Assembly (NCBI GenBank): GCA_016869765.1
Contig: VGES01000002.1
Location: 1-59,963, forward strand
Direction of reading: 5' to 3'
DNA: 59,963 nucleotides
Origin: Alphaproteobacteria bacterium
GTDB taxonomy: Bacteria; Pseudomonadota; Alphaproteobacteria; SHVP01
The position numbers and the translations under genes are program-made. Shown here in pieces: positions 34,939-41,871 of the stretch (positions are counted from its first letter, which is position 1; every line of letters begins with the position of its first letter). The notes under the pieces were generated by a model. That model saw only the letters and a list, made by a program, of their open reading frames with translations, was not told where the DNA came from and did no database searches.

Positions 34939-35568
34939 CTAGGCGGCTGATTTTGCCGGAACGCCCCAGGCCGCGAGGACCTCATCGACCGTCATAACTC
35001 GGGCGAACAGGTATTCCATGGCCTTGAGCGCCACGTCGTGACGGAACGCCTCGACCTCGCCGACCGCGTCGCGGACGACGAACGTACGGTAGTCGCGCTG
35101 CGACGCATCGCGCACGGTGGTCTCGACACAGATATTCGTGGTCACGCCGCAGACCACGAGATTGAGGATGCGCTGGGCCCGCAGGTAGGACTCCAGTCGG
35201 GTGGCGTAGAACGAACTCGGGCGGTTCTTGTCGATCACGACTTCGCCGGCGAGCGGTGCGACCTCGGGGGCGATCTCGGCGTCCCAGGTACCGGCGGCAC
35301 ACAGGCCGACATCACGCAGCATCGGGCTCTGCTCGCGCACGCGGATGCCGCCATCGCGATAGTCGGTCTCGTACACGTAGCGGGTATGAAAGATCGGCAA
35401 CTGCGCCGCCCGAGCGCCGGCGAGAAGGCGCGCGACCCCCGGAGTCGCGGCCGCGAGGCGGGCCCAGTCCCGCCCCAGGCGCGCGATCGAGCCCTTGGGC
35501 GAGAGGAACCCGTTCTGCATGTCGACCACCAGGAGCGCGGTACGGTCGCGCCCCAATGCCATCACCAT
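34939..35568 (-). CDS. Isochorismatase-like cysteine hydrolase (copy 1)
   Basis: 209 residues. The triad is intact: Asp16 in VVDMQNGF, Lys114 in IDKNRPSSF, Cys147 in GVTTNICVETT. It is a tandem paralogue of the next gene, separated by 10 bases, and matches it in motif spacing. Two intact copies suggest either a hetero-oligomer or two related amide substrates. It follows the amidohydrolase gene by 24 bases. The RYVYETDYRDGGIRV loop with Tyr residues is similar in both copies and probably shapes the pocket. Confidence 0.92.
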   Translation of the reverse strand: MVMALGRDRTALLVVDMQNGFLSPKGSIARLGRDWARLAAATPGVARLLAGARAAQLPIFHTRYVYETDYRDGGIRVREQSPMLRDVGLCAAGTWDAEIAPEVAPLAGEVVIDKNRPSSFYATRLESYLRAQRILNLVVCGVTTNICVETTVRDASQRDYRTFVVRDAVGEVEAFRHDVALKAMEYLFARVMTVDEVLAAWGVPAKSAA

Positions 35569-35592
35569 GGTTCCCCTCCCCTGGTCACGCGT

Positions 35593-36492
35593 TTAGCGCT
35601 TGCGGCGCTTGGTCAGACGCTTGTTATACATCGAGCTGCCCGGGATCGCGAAGATGCCGAGCGCGTTGTCGCGCATGATCTTGCGATAGGAGTCCGGCCG
35701 GAAGTTGAGGTCCTCGACTTCCTTGACCGCGCGGATCGGATCGATCACCGGCCAGTCGGTGCCGAACAGGAACTTGTGCGAGCCGTAGGTGTTGGCGTAG
35801 TGCACCATCTGCTTGGGCCAGTGCTTGGGGGCATAAGCATCGCCGCCGATGTAGATGTGCTCGTGTTTCCAGGCCATCGAGATCATCTCGTCGGTCCAGG
35901 GAACGCCCAGGTGGATGCCGAGGAGGCGCAGCTCGGGATAGAGAATGGCGACGCGATCGAGTGTGATCGGCTTGGCCACGGACGGCAGTCGGCGTGAGCG
36001 CGAATAGATCAAATTGTGCCCGACCTGCATCATGATCGAAACGTTGAGCTCGATGCACTTGGCATAGATCGGAAACACGTACGGGTGATCGGGCGGCAGG
36101 TCGAACCAGTGCGGGTAGTAGTGCGCGCCGACGAAGCCGAGTTCCTTGACCGCAAATTCGAGTTCCCGGAGCTGCTGCATGCCGAGCGTCGGGTCGACGC
36201 CGGCCAAGCCGGAGAACCGATCCGGGTATTTCTTGCAGATCTGAGCAACCCGCTCGTAGGGGATGTGGAACGACCCTTGGACGCGCATGTCGCCGCAGCG
36301 GGCGGCGATCAACAGTGAGTGCTCGATCCCAGCTTCGTCCATCATCTTCAGGTACTCCGGAATGGTGGTGCCGCGGCGCATGCGCGGCTCCATGCGCACC
36401 TGCTTCTTGAAATGATCGTCGATGCCGGTCTGGCCCAACTTGACTTCGAGCGGCGTGTAGAGATTACAGACGATATCGATGATCCCGACCAC
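35593..36492 (-). CDS. Amidohydrolase (metal-dependent hydrolase of the amidohydrolase_2/ACMSD type)
   Basis: 299 residues from a GTG at 36492, which has GAGGAAA 6 bases upstream; the frame remains open above but lacks a better site. The fold is that of ACMSD-type decarboxylases and hydrolases: MDEAGIEHSLLIAA, FSGLAGVDPTLGM, GFVGAHYYPHWFD, LRLLGIHLGVPW and KFLFGTDWPV. The usual N-terminal HxH pair is replaced by CNLYT, as in a branch of this family with altered metal sites, while His in IHLG and Asp in GTDW are kept. It leads the nine-gene reverse-strand catabolic run and starts divergently from the UbiD-type gene. Decarboxylase or hydrolase activity cannot be told apart here. Confidence 0.9.
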   Translation of the reverse strand: MVGIIDIVCNLYTPLEVKLGQTGIDDHFKKQVRMEPRMRRGTTIPEYLKMMDEAGIEHSLLIAARCGDMRVQGSFHIPYERVAQICKKYPDRFSGLAGVDPTLGMQQLRELEFAVKELGFVGAHYYPHWFDLPPDHPYVFPIYAKCIELNVSIMMQVGHNLIYSRSRRLPSVAKPITLDRVAILYPELRLLGIHLGVPWTDEMISMAWKHEHIYIGGDAYAPKHWPKQMVHYANTYGSHKFLFGTDWPVIDPIRAVKEVEDLNFRPDSYRKIMRDNALGIFAIPGSSMYNKRLTKRRKR

Positions 36493-36586
36493 GGAAATTT
36501 CCTCTTGGTTGTTGGCTTGGGCGGCAGGCGCCGGTAGAGGGGGCGAATCTATCGGCTGACCCGCCGCGAGGCAACGGAGCCGGCGG

Positions 36587-36614
36587 TTGCCCGGGCGGCC
36601 GCATGTGCGACAAT
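36587..36614 (+). promoter_or_regulatory. Possible sigma-70-like promoter for the UbiD operon
   Basis: TTGCCC (36587-36592) and GACAAT (36609-36614) are separated by 16 bases and lie about 45 bases before the ubiD-type ATG. The match is only moderate, and GC-rich regions yield such pairs by chance. The 166-base region (36493-36658) must hold promoters for both divergent gene sets, so it is the place to look for a shared regulator site. Confidence 0.28.
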
Positions 36615-36658
36615 GCGCAGCACACGACGTTTCGCAACACACACTTGTCCGGACCGCG

Positions 36659-38071
36659 ATGCCCGACCTCCGCCAGTTCCTAACCGAAGCCAAGGGCCAG
36701 ACGCTGCGGCCGGAGCGGCCTTTGTCCGTCGTCCAGGAAATCACGGCACTGCAGCAGGAACTCGATGCCCGCGGTGCCTACCCGGTGATCTACGTCGAGC
36801 AGGCGAAACTGCCGGATGGCGGCGCGGCCAGCATGCCGATCGTCTGCAACTTGACCGCGAGCCGCGAACTGACCGCGCGAGCGCTGGGGGTTGCCGATCA
36901 CCGGGACTTTGCCGCGGCCTACGCGACGCGCACGGCCAAAGCAATCCCTCCCGTGGTCGTCACGCGTCACGACGCGCCCGTGCAGGAGATCGTCGAACAG
37001 GGTGACCGAGCCAGCCTCTTCGCGCTTCCCGTTCTTACCCAACACGTGATGGACCCGGGGCCCTATCTGACGGCGGCGCACGCCACCACCTACGACCCCG
37101 ACACGGGGATCGACAACACGGCGATCCAACGCTGCTGGGTCAAGGGCCCGCGGCGGATGTCCTACTACCCCTACCCCGCCTCGCACAACACGCGGAACGT
37201 GCGGAAATTCTGGGCCCGGGGCGAGCCGTGTCCGGTCGTGTTCTGGATCGGCCACCACCCGACCGTGCTCATGGGCTCGCAGGCCAAGCTGAAGTATCCC
37301 GAAAGCCACTGGGCCGCGGCCGGCGGCCTGCTCGGAGAACCGATCCGCCTGGTCCCCTCGGTCACCTTCGGCGAACTGCTGGTCCCGGCCGACGCCGAGA
37401 TCGTCATCGAGGGTTACGCGCCGGCCAACCGCTGGGAGCCGGACGGCCCCTTCGGCGAGTACACCGGCTACATGGGACCGCAGGTCGCCGCACCGATGTG
37501 CGAGATCACCTGCATCACGCGGCGGCGCAACGCGATCTATCACGACTACGGCTCGGGCCACGCCGACATGCTGGTCCCCGACAACATGGTGATGGAGGGC
37601 AAGGTCTACGGCATGGTGCGACCGGTGGCGCCTTCGTTGCAGCGCATCCATGTGCCAGTCTCGGGCCGCCGTTTCCACGGCTACATGCAGTTCAAGAACC
37701 CGGCGATCGGCGAGGCCCGTGATGCGCTGACCACCGCGCTCGGCTATCGCCGCTTGAAGGCCGTGTTCGCGGTCGACGACGACATCGACGTCTTCTCCGA
37801 TGCCGAGATGATGTGGGCCCTGGCGACCCGCGTGCAATGGGACCGCGATGCGATCGTCGTGAGCGGCCTTTCGGGTTCGCTGATGGACCCCTCGTTGCCG
37901 CGCGGTGCGCGCACGGTGCAGAAGATCGGCATCGACGCAACCCTCGCCCCCGCCGAGGTGCCGGGCGCCCCTCGTCCCGTCCCGCCACGCAACCGCGTCT
38001 CGGACGCGGCGCTTGCGACGGCACGCGAACTTCTTGCCCAGTCCGACGGCGCGGGATGGCCCAACCTATGA
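36659..38071 (+). CDS. UbiD-family decarboxylase (prFMN-dependent)
   Basis: 470 residues from the ATG at 36659. UbiD features are clear: the central strand region QRCWVKGPRRMSYYPYPASHN, WAAAGGLLGEPIRLVP, and the acid motif DGPFGEYTGYMG (262-273). The two acidic residues of the ExxxxE/D catalytic pair are Asp262 and Glu267. It decarboxylates, or carboxylates, an aromatic or unsaturated acid using prenylated FMN. No ubiX flavin prenyltransferase is in the window. Its stop overlaps the zinc-ribbon mini-protein start (ATGA). Divergence from the ubiquinone-type UbiD and the context argue for a catabolic role. Confidence 0.92.
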   Translation: MPDLRQFLTEAKGQTLRPERPLSVVQEITALQQELDARGAYPVIYVEQAKLPDGGAASMPIVCNLTASRELTARALGVADHRDFAAAYATRTAKAIPPVVVTRHDAPVQEIVEQGDRASLFALPVLTQHVMDPGPYLTAAHATTYDPDTGIDNTAIQRCWVKGPRRMSYYPYPASHNTRNVRKFWARGEPCPVVFWIGHHPTVLMGSQAKLKYPESHWAAAGGLLGEPIRLVPSVTFGELLVPADAEIVIEGYAPANRWEPDGPFGEYTGYMGPQVAAPMCEITCITRRRNAIYHDYGSGHADMLVPDNMVMEGKVYGMVRPVAPSLQRIHVPVSGRRFHGYMQFKNPAIGEARDALTTALGYRRLKAVFAVDDDIDVFSDAEMMWALATRVQWDRDAIVVSGLSGSLMDPSLPRGARTVQKIGIDATLAPAEVPGAPRPVPPRNRVSDAALATARELLAQSDGAGWPNL

Positions 38072-38274
38072 CCACCGGCAATCGCACACCGCTCCGCCCT
38101 CACACCGCCCCCGGCGAAAAACGCGGCAACACGACCTGGGTGTCCTGCCCATCGTGCAAGGAGTGGTTCCACACCACCGAAGACCTGATTGCGCGCGGCA
38201 CCATCGCGCTGCATTGCCCCCATTGCCACCACGAGTTCCTGCCCGAAAAGTCCCCGCGCCTGATCGTAGCCTGA
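38068..38274 (+). CDS. 68-residue zinc-ribbon protein coupled to UbiD
   Basis: The ATG overlaps the UbiD stop by 4 bases (ATGA), so it is translated with it. Two CxxC knuckles (SCPSC near 27-31 and HCPHCHHEF near 50-58) make a zinc ribbon; the rest is polar with no membrane segment. In several hydroxybenzoate decarboxylases the UbiD-type C subunit comes with a small D subunit of 60-80 residues that also carries paired CxxC motifs (BsdD/YclD type). This protein may be the equivalent, although it is not obviously homologous over its full length. It lies 2 bases before the next gene. Confidence 0.85.
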   Translation: MTTGNRTPLRPHTAPGEKRGNTTWVSCPSCKEWFHTTEDLIARGTIALHCPHCHHEFLPEKSPRLIVA

Positions 38275-38276
38275 CC

Positions 38277-39047
38277 ATGCGGCGCTTTCTCGTTCTCGTG
38301 CTGCTGCCACAGGAACCCTCGGTCATCGAACGGCGCGCCCGGCAGCGACACCTCGTTCCTGACCATTGGGGGATCGAACTCCACTACCGCGGCGTGCAAG
38401 CGGCCCCCGCCACGAACCTGTGCCCGGCCGATTTCGCCCTGGCGGAGATCGCGCTGTTCGAAGCCGGATTCACCGCCCAGGAAGAAGGGTTCGACGCGGT
38501 GCTGGTCGACTCGATGAGCGACACTGCGGTCGATGCCCTGCGTTCGGTCCTCGATATCCCGGTCGTGGGACCTGGCCGCGCCGCGTTCCTGACCGCGCTC
38601 ATGCTGGGCGAACGCGTCTCCGTGCTCGCCATGTGGTCCCATTGGGCGGTGCTCTATACGCGAACCCTCGGCGCAATGGGCCTCCTGTCCCGCCTCGCCT
38701 CGGTGCGTTCGATCGAGGAAGCGCCCGACACCCGCCACCTGCTCGCCGGCAAGGAGGCCGAGATCTTCCCCAAACTGCTCGAGGCCGGCCGGCTGGCGAT
38801 CGAAGAGGACGGCGCCGACGTGATCTGCCTGGGTTCGACGACGCTCTACCAAGCGCACGCCTACCTGGCGGAGAGACTGCCCGTCCCGGTCATCAACCCC
38901 GCGCCTCTCTCCTACCTGGTGGCAGACATCATGTTCGCGTTGTCGCTGCGTCCGAGCCGCCGGGCGCACCCCAAGCCGCTGCTGGATCAGCAGGCCATGG
39001 TCCGTGCGATGATGACGGCGGCGGCCCGCCAAGAAGGAACACGCTAG
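38277..39047 (+). CDS. Asp/Glu/hydantoin racemase-fold protein, both catalytic cysteines replaced (copy A)
   Basis: 256 residues. The two-domain racemase fold is recognisable from FEAGFTAQEEGFDAVLVDSMSD, LDIPVVGPGRAAF and ICLGSTTLYQAHAYL. In true racemases the first segment carries the first catalytic Cys; here it is Ser79 (DSMSD). The second Cys, normally in xLGCxxM, is Ser187 (LGSTT). Thus neither acid/base cysteine is present. The sequence aligns without gaps with copy B over the first ~190 residues. It is the third gene of the UbiD operon. It may catalyse something other than racemisation or be a binding protein. Confidence 0.88.
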   Translation: MRRFLVLVLLPQEPSVIERRARQRHLVPDHWGIELHYRGVQAAPATNLCPADFALAEIALFEAGFTAQEEGFDAVLVDSMSDTAVDALRSVLDIPVVGPGRAAFLTALMLGERVSVLAMWSHWAVLYTRTLGAMGLLSRLASVRSIEEAPDTRHLLAGKEAEIFPKLLEAGRLAIEEDGADVICLGSTTLYQAHAYLAERLPVPVINPAPLSYLVADIMFALSLRPSRRAHPKPLLDQQAMVRAMMTAAARQEGTR

Positions 39048-39836
39048 ATGCCCAAGATCCTCGTCCTCGTCCCGTTTCCGATGGCGGCCGACCAGCTCGC
39101 GCTGCGCCAGGCCCAGAGCAAGGCCGTGCCGCTCGAACCCGGCACGACGCTGCACTACCGGCCGGTGAAGGCGGCGCCACGCACCTACGTGTCGCAGCAG
39201 GACTATGTGCTGGCCGACCTGTCGCTGTTCGAAGCCGGGCTCTCGGCCCAGGCCGACGGTTTCGATGCGGTCATCATCGACACGGTGAGCGATTCGGGCG
39301 TCAACGCGCTGCGCTCGATGCTCGACATTCCGGTCGTCGGGCCGGGCCGCGCCATGTTCTTGAACGCGCTCATGCTGGGTGACCGGTTCTCGATCCTCGC
39401 CATGTGGAAACACTGGTCGGGCCTCTACAAGAAGACCCTCACCGAACTCGGGCTCATGGAGCGACTCGCCTCGGTGCGCTCGATCGACATCGTGCCCGAC
39501 AACCGCAATCTCCTGGGCGGCAAGGAGGAAGACGTGTTCCCCAAACTGCTCGAAGCCGGCAAGCGCGCTATCGAAGAAGACGGAGCCGACGTGCTGCTGT
39601 TGGGTTCGACCACCATGCACCAGGCGCACGGCTATCTCGCCGAGCGCCTACCGGTGCCCGTCATCAACCCGGGGCCGCTCTCCTACAAGATGGCGGAGAC
39701 CGCGATCGCGCTCCGCCTCAGCCACAGCCGCGCCGGCTACCCCAAACCGATGGTCGAGAAATCGGCCATGGTCCGGGCGATGATGGATGGCGCCGCCGCG
39801 GCCGAACGCGGCCGACCCGTCGAGAAGCTGAGCTAG
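39048..39836 (+). CDS. Asp/Glu/hydantoin racemase-fold protein, cysteine-free (copy B)
   Basis: 262 residues, starting directly after the copy A stop (TAGATG). The positions of the two catalytic cysteines are Thr79 (DTVSD) and Ser187 (LGSTTMHQ). The whole predicted protein has no cysteine at all, so classical two-cysteine racemase chemistry is excluded. Shared blocks with copies A and C are FEAGxxA, GxDAV, SDxxxxxLRS, IPxVxPGRA, GSTT and PVINPxPL. The tail differs between copies. Confidence 0.88.
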   Translation: MPKILVLVPFPMAADQLALRQAQSKAVPLEPGTTLHYRPVKAAPRTYVSQQDYVLADLSLFEAGLSAQADGFDAVIIDTVSDSGVNALRSMLDIPVVGPGRAMFLNALMLGDRFSILAMWKHWSGLYKKTLTELGLMERLASVRSIDIVPDNRNLLGGKEEDVFPKLLEAGKRAIEEDGADVLLLGSTTMHQAHGYLAERLPVPVINPGPLSYKMAETAIALRLSHSRAGYPKPMVEKSAMVRAMMDGAAAAERGRPVEKLS

Positions 39837-39845
39837 GAGCGCACC

Positions 39846-40616
39846 TTGGCCAAGAAAAAAGCGCTGGTGATCGTCCCCTTCGCCCTCGATGCCGCGGGGG
39901 TCGCCAACCGCAAGCTCCAGACCAGGGCGGTCAAGCTCGGCCCCGACATCGAATTCGATTTCAAGCCGGTGACGGCGGGACCGACCAGTTTCATGAGCGC
40001 GCACGACTGGATGCTCATGGACCTCGCGATCTTCGAAGCCGGTCTCGAAGCGGAGAAAGACGGCTACGACGCGGTGGTGATCGATACCATGAGCGATTCC
40101 GGCATGGCGCCGCTCCGTTCGATGCTCAAGATCCCGATCGTCTCGCCCGGACGCGCCTCCATGATGTTCGCGCTATTGCTCGGCAACAAGTTCGCCGTGT
40201 TGGCACAGTGGGAACCCTCGGTGCTCAGGATCAAGAAGGCCGTGCACGAATACGGCCTGTCGAACCAGTGCGCCGCCGTCGAACACTTCGACACGCCACC
40301 CGACTTCGCCAACCTCTTGTCCGGAAAAGAAGACAAGGTGTTTCCGAAGATGAAGGCCGCGGCCGAGCGCGCCATGGCCAAGGGCGCCGAGGTGATCTGC
40401 CTCGGTTCGACCACCATGCACCAGGCGGCCGAGTACCTCGCGGGCGCGTTGCCGATCCCGGTGATCAATCCGGGGCCGCTCACCTACAAACTGGTCGAAG
40501 CATGGCTCGCCCTCAAGCTCAGCCATAGCCGGAAGGCCTACCCCGCGCCGCTCGTGCCCAAGATCGAGATGGTCCACGCCATGCTCGCCGCCGCGGCCAA
40601 AGCGGAGAAAAAGTAA
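39846..40616 (+). CDS. Asp/Glu/hydantoin racemase-fold protein, catalytic cysteines replaced (copy C)
   Basis: 256 residues from a TTG with AGGAGCGCACC upstream, which sets the start 9 bases after the copy B stop. The catalytic positions are Thr81 (DTMSD) and Ser188 (LGSTTMHQ). It is the most divergent copy (for example QWEPSVLRIKKAVHEYG in place of MWKHWSGLYKKTLTELG). Three such genes in a row suggest a hetero-oligomer or stepwise use on related substrates. It is the last gene of the forward UbiD operon; the vapC gene ends 10 bases later on the other strand. Confidence 0.88.
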   Translation: MAKKKALVIVPFALDAAGVANRKLQTRAVKLGPDIEFDFKPVTAGPTSFMSAHDWMLMDLAIFEAGLEAEKDGYDAVVIDTMSDSGMAPLRSMLKIPIVSPGRASMMFALLLGNKFAVLAQWEPSVLRIKKAVHEYGLSNQCAAVEHFDTPPDFANLLSGKEDKVFPKMKAAAERAMAKGAEVICLGSTTMHQAAEYLAGALPIPVINPGPLTYKLVEAWLALKLSHSRKAYPAPLVPKIEMVHAMLAAAAKAEKK

Positions 40617-40625
40617 CACACCGTT

Positions 40626-41060
40626 TCAGCCGACCAGCGGGTTGAACGTCGGCAAACGGGGGAACCGGCTGAAGTCGCGATCCGCCGTCCATAGCGTTCG
40701 CACACCATGTTGCAGACAGATCGCCGCCACGCGCGCGTCGTGCACAGCCGGGCCAGCGAGGCGACTTTTCGACAACAGCGCGCGCAAGGTCGCCCAATGA
40801 TCGGCCGTTTCGCCGAGAAGCATCAGCGACGGCGATTCGAGCCATGCCGCCACCTGCTCCAAGGCGTCCGCCATCGACGTTGGTGGCGCATAGATGCGTG
40901 GATGCGTCACGACGGCGACGAACTCGTGGATACAAGGCCAGGGGATGGCCCACGTCGGCGCCCCCTCGGCAAGCTCACGCACATTGGTCGCGGCACGATC
41001 GTGAAAGTCCGAGTCTTCGCGATGTGCGTAAACCAGGATGTTGGTGTCGACGGCGATCAC
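40626..41060 (-). CDS. vapC: PIN-domain ribonuclease toxin, VapC type
   Basis: 144 residues from a GTG at 41060 that overlaps the antitoxin stop (GTGA). The PIN-domain acids are Asp5 (VDTNILVYAH), Glu46 (HEFVAVV), Asp108 (HDARVAA) and Asp127/129 (TADRDFSRF). VapC toxins cleave tRNA or rRNA. The late start codon and overlap are typical of toxin-antitoxin pairs. It is unrelated to the flanking metabolic genes and marks the boundary between two catabolic sets. Confidence 0.92.
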   Translation of the reverse strand: MIAVDTNILVYAHREDSDFHDRAATNVRELAEGAPTWAIPWPCIHEFVAVVTHPRIYAPPTSMADALEQVAAWLESPSLMLLGETADHWATLRALLSKSRLAGPAVHDARVAAICLQHGVRTLWTADRDFSRFPRLPTFNPLVG

Positions 41061-41311
41061 CCGCCGCGCCCTTCGTAGATCATTTCGCGGACTTGAGCCC
41101 ACGTGCCCTCGGCGACACCGGGTTGCAGGCCATCGCCTTTGACGCTTGCCCGACGCAGTCTGAACGGCTCGCCTGCCCGTGCTTCCGACACGACGCGGTT
41201 CAGGCCCCGCTCGACGATCGTACGCAGCGTTACCCCTTCACGCTCGGCCAGCTTGCGCGCTTGCCGCAAGAGAGGATCGGAAATCTCGATTGTCGTCTTA
41301 ATGGTGGCCAT
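41057..41311 (-). CDS. vapB: VapB-type antitoxin
   Basis: 84 residues from the ATG at 41311. The N-terminal half (MATIKTTIEISDPLLRQARKLAEREG) is a ribbon-helix-helix-like DNA-binding domain; the C-terminal half (RLRRASVKGDGLQPGVAEGTW) is the usual toxin-masking tail. It probably represses its own operon. An A/T-rich stretch with repeated ATATGGGT/ACCCATAT (about 41313-41345) lies just upstream and could be the operator. Confidence 0.88.
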   Translation of the reverse strand: MATIKTTIEISDPLLRQARKLAEREGVTLRTIVERGLNRVVSEARAGEPFRLRRASVKGDGLQPGVAEGTWAQVREMIYEGRGG

Positions 41312-41312
41312 C

Positions 41313-41346
41313 CATATGGGTGGATTGATATGGCTACCCATATATC
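41313..41346. promoter_or_regulatory. Probable VapB operator: ATATGGGTGG / TACCCATATAT inverted repeat
   Basis: CCATATGGGT (41312-41321) and ACCCATATAT (41336-41345) form an inverted repeat immediately upstream of the vapB start. Ribbon-helix-helix antitoxins often bind such repeats. The position, symmetry and unusual A/T content in a GC-rich region support this; binding is inferred. Confidence 0.45.
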
Positions 41347-41871
41347 AGGGCTCAGACGCGCCAATCAAGAAGGACCGCGGCGGGAAACATGGAGCGACGC
41401 TCGCTTCAACGGCTCTAGGCACGGCCCGGGACCCTTTCCGCGCTGCGGGCAGGTCCAAAACCCCATGGTTGGCCGGCCCGGCTCGCCGCCGCGGCCGTGA
41501 GCGAGAAGAAGTAGAAGTAAGGAGCTAACGCGGGCAGGCCCCTAGCCCCGCCCGGCGTGGTTGATCGGCGTGCCAAACGTATCCGCCAGCGGCCATGTGC
41601 CTCGGTGACCGACGGATTCGACCTAAGGGGCCGATGTTCAACAAATAGTAGCGTGGGGTGTGGGGGCAAGGGACTTGAACCCTTGCGAGCGCTGCGTCCA
41701 CCAGCTTCCACCAGCCCCCCCGTCGCGCCGGAGCGCCGGGTCCCTCCCCTCCCCTCCCGCGCAATGGTGCGCGTTGAAGAGCGAGCCAAAGCAAGCGGGT
41801 TAGGGGCCCAGAATCGCGTGGTCGATTGGTTCGGCGCGTGGCAAATTGAACCGACAATCGCTGGAGGACCC
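41346..41871. other. 526-base intergenic region with tRNA-like remnant and imperfect inverted repeat
   Basis: No convincing gene is present between vapB and the TenA/PqqC-fold gene. It contains a tRNA-Leu-like remnant (41658-41720, reverse). It is bracketed by GGCCCCTAGCCC (41537-41548) and GGGTTAGGGGCC (41797-41808), which pair in 11 of 12 positions. Long open frames here are GC-driven. It could be the scar of an element inserted at a tRNA gene, but no integrase or direct repeat was found. Confidence 0.4.
41658..41720 (-). pseudogene. tRNA-Leu-like remnant lacking the anticodon arm
   Basis: Read on the reverse strand from 41720, GGGGGGC is followed by TGGTGGAAGCTGGTGGACGC, which fits a class II tRNA-Leu D-arm (positions 8-25). 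AAGGG-TTCAAGT-CCCTT then forms a perfect T-arm and GCCCCCA closes the acceptor with six of seven pairs. Between D-arm and T-arm only about nine bases (AGCGCTCGC) remain in place of the anticodon and long variable arms. The length is about 60 bases against about 85. It therefore cannot act as a normal tRNA. Chance resemblance is not excluded. Confidence 0.45.

Noticed and set aside
38100-39629. 509-codon reverse frame across the racemase-fold genes
   Set aside because: Antisense shadow; composition (His, Arg, Asp, Gly) and lack of motifs show it is not coding. Its length reflects the strong third-position G/C of the real genes.
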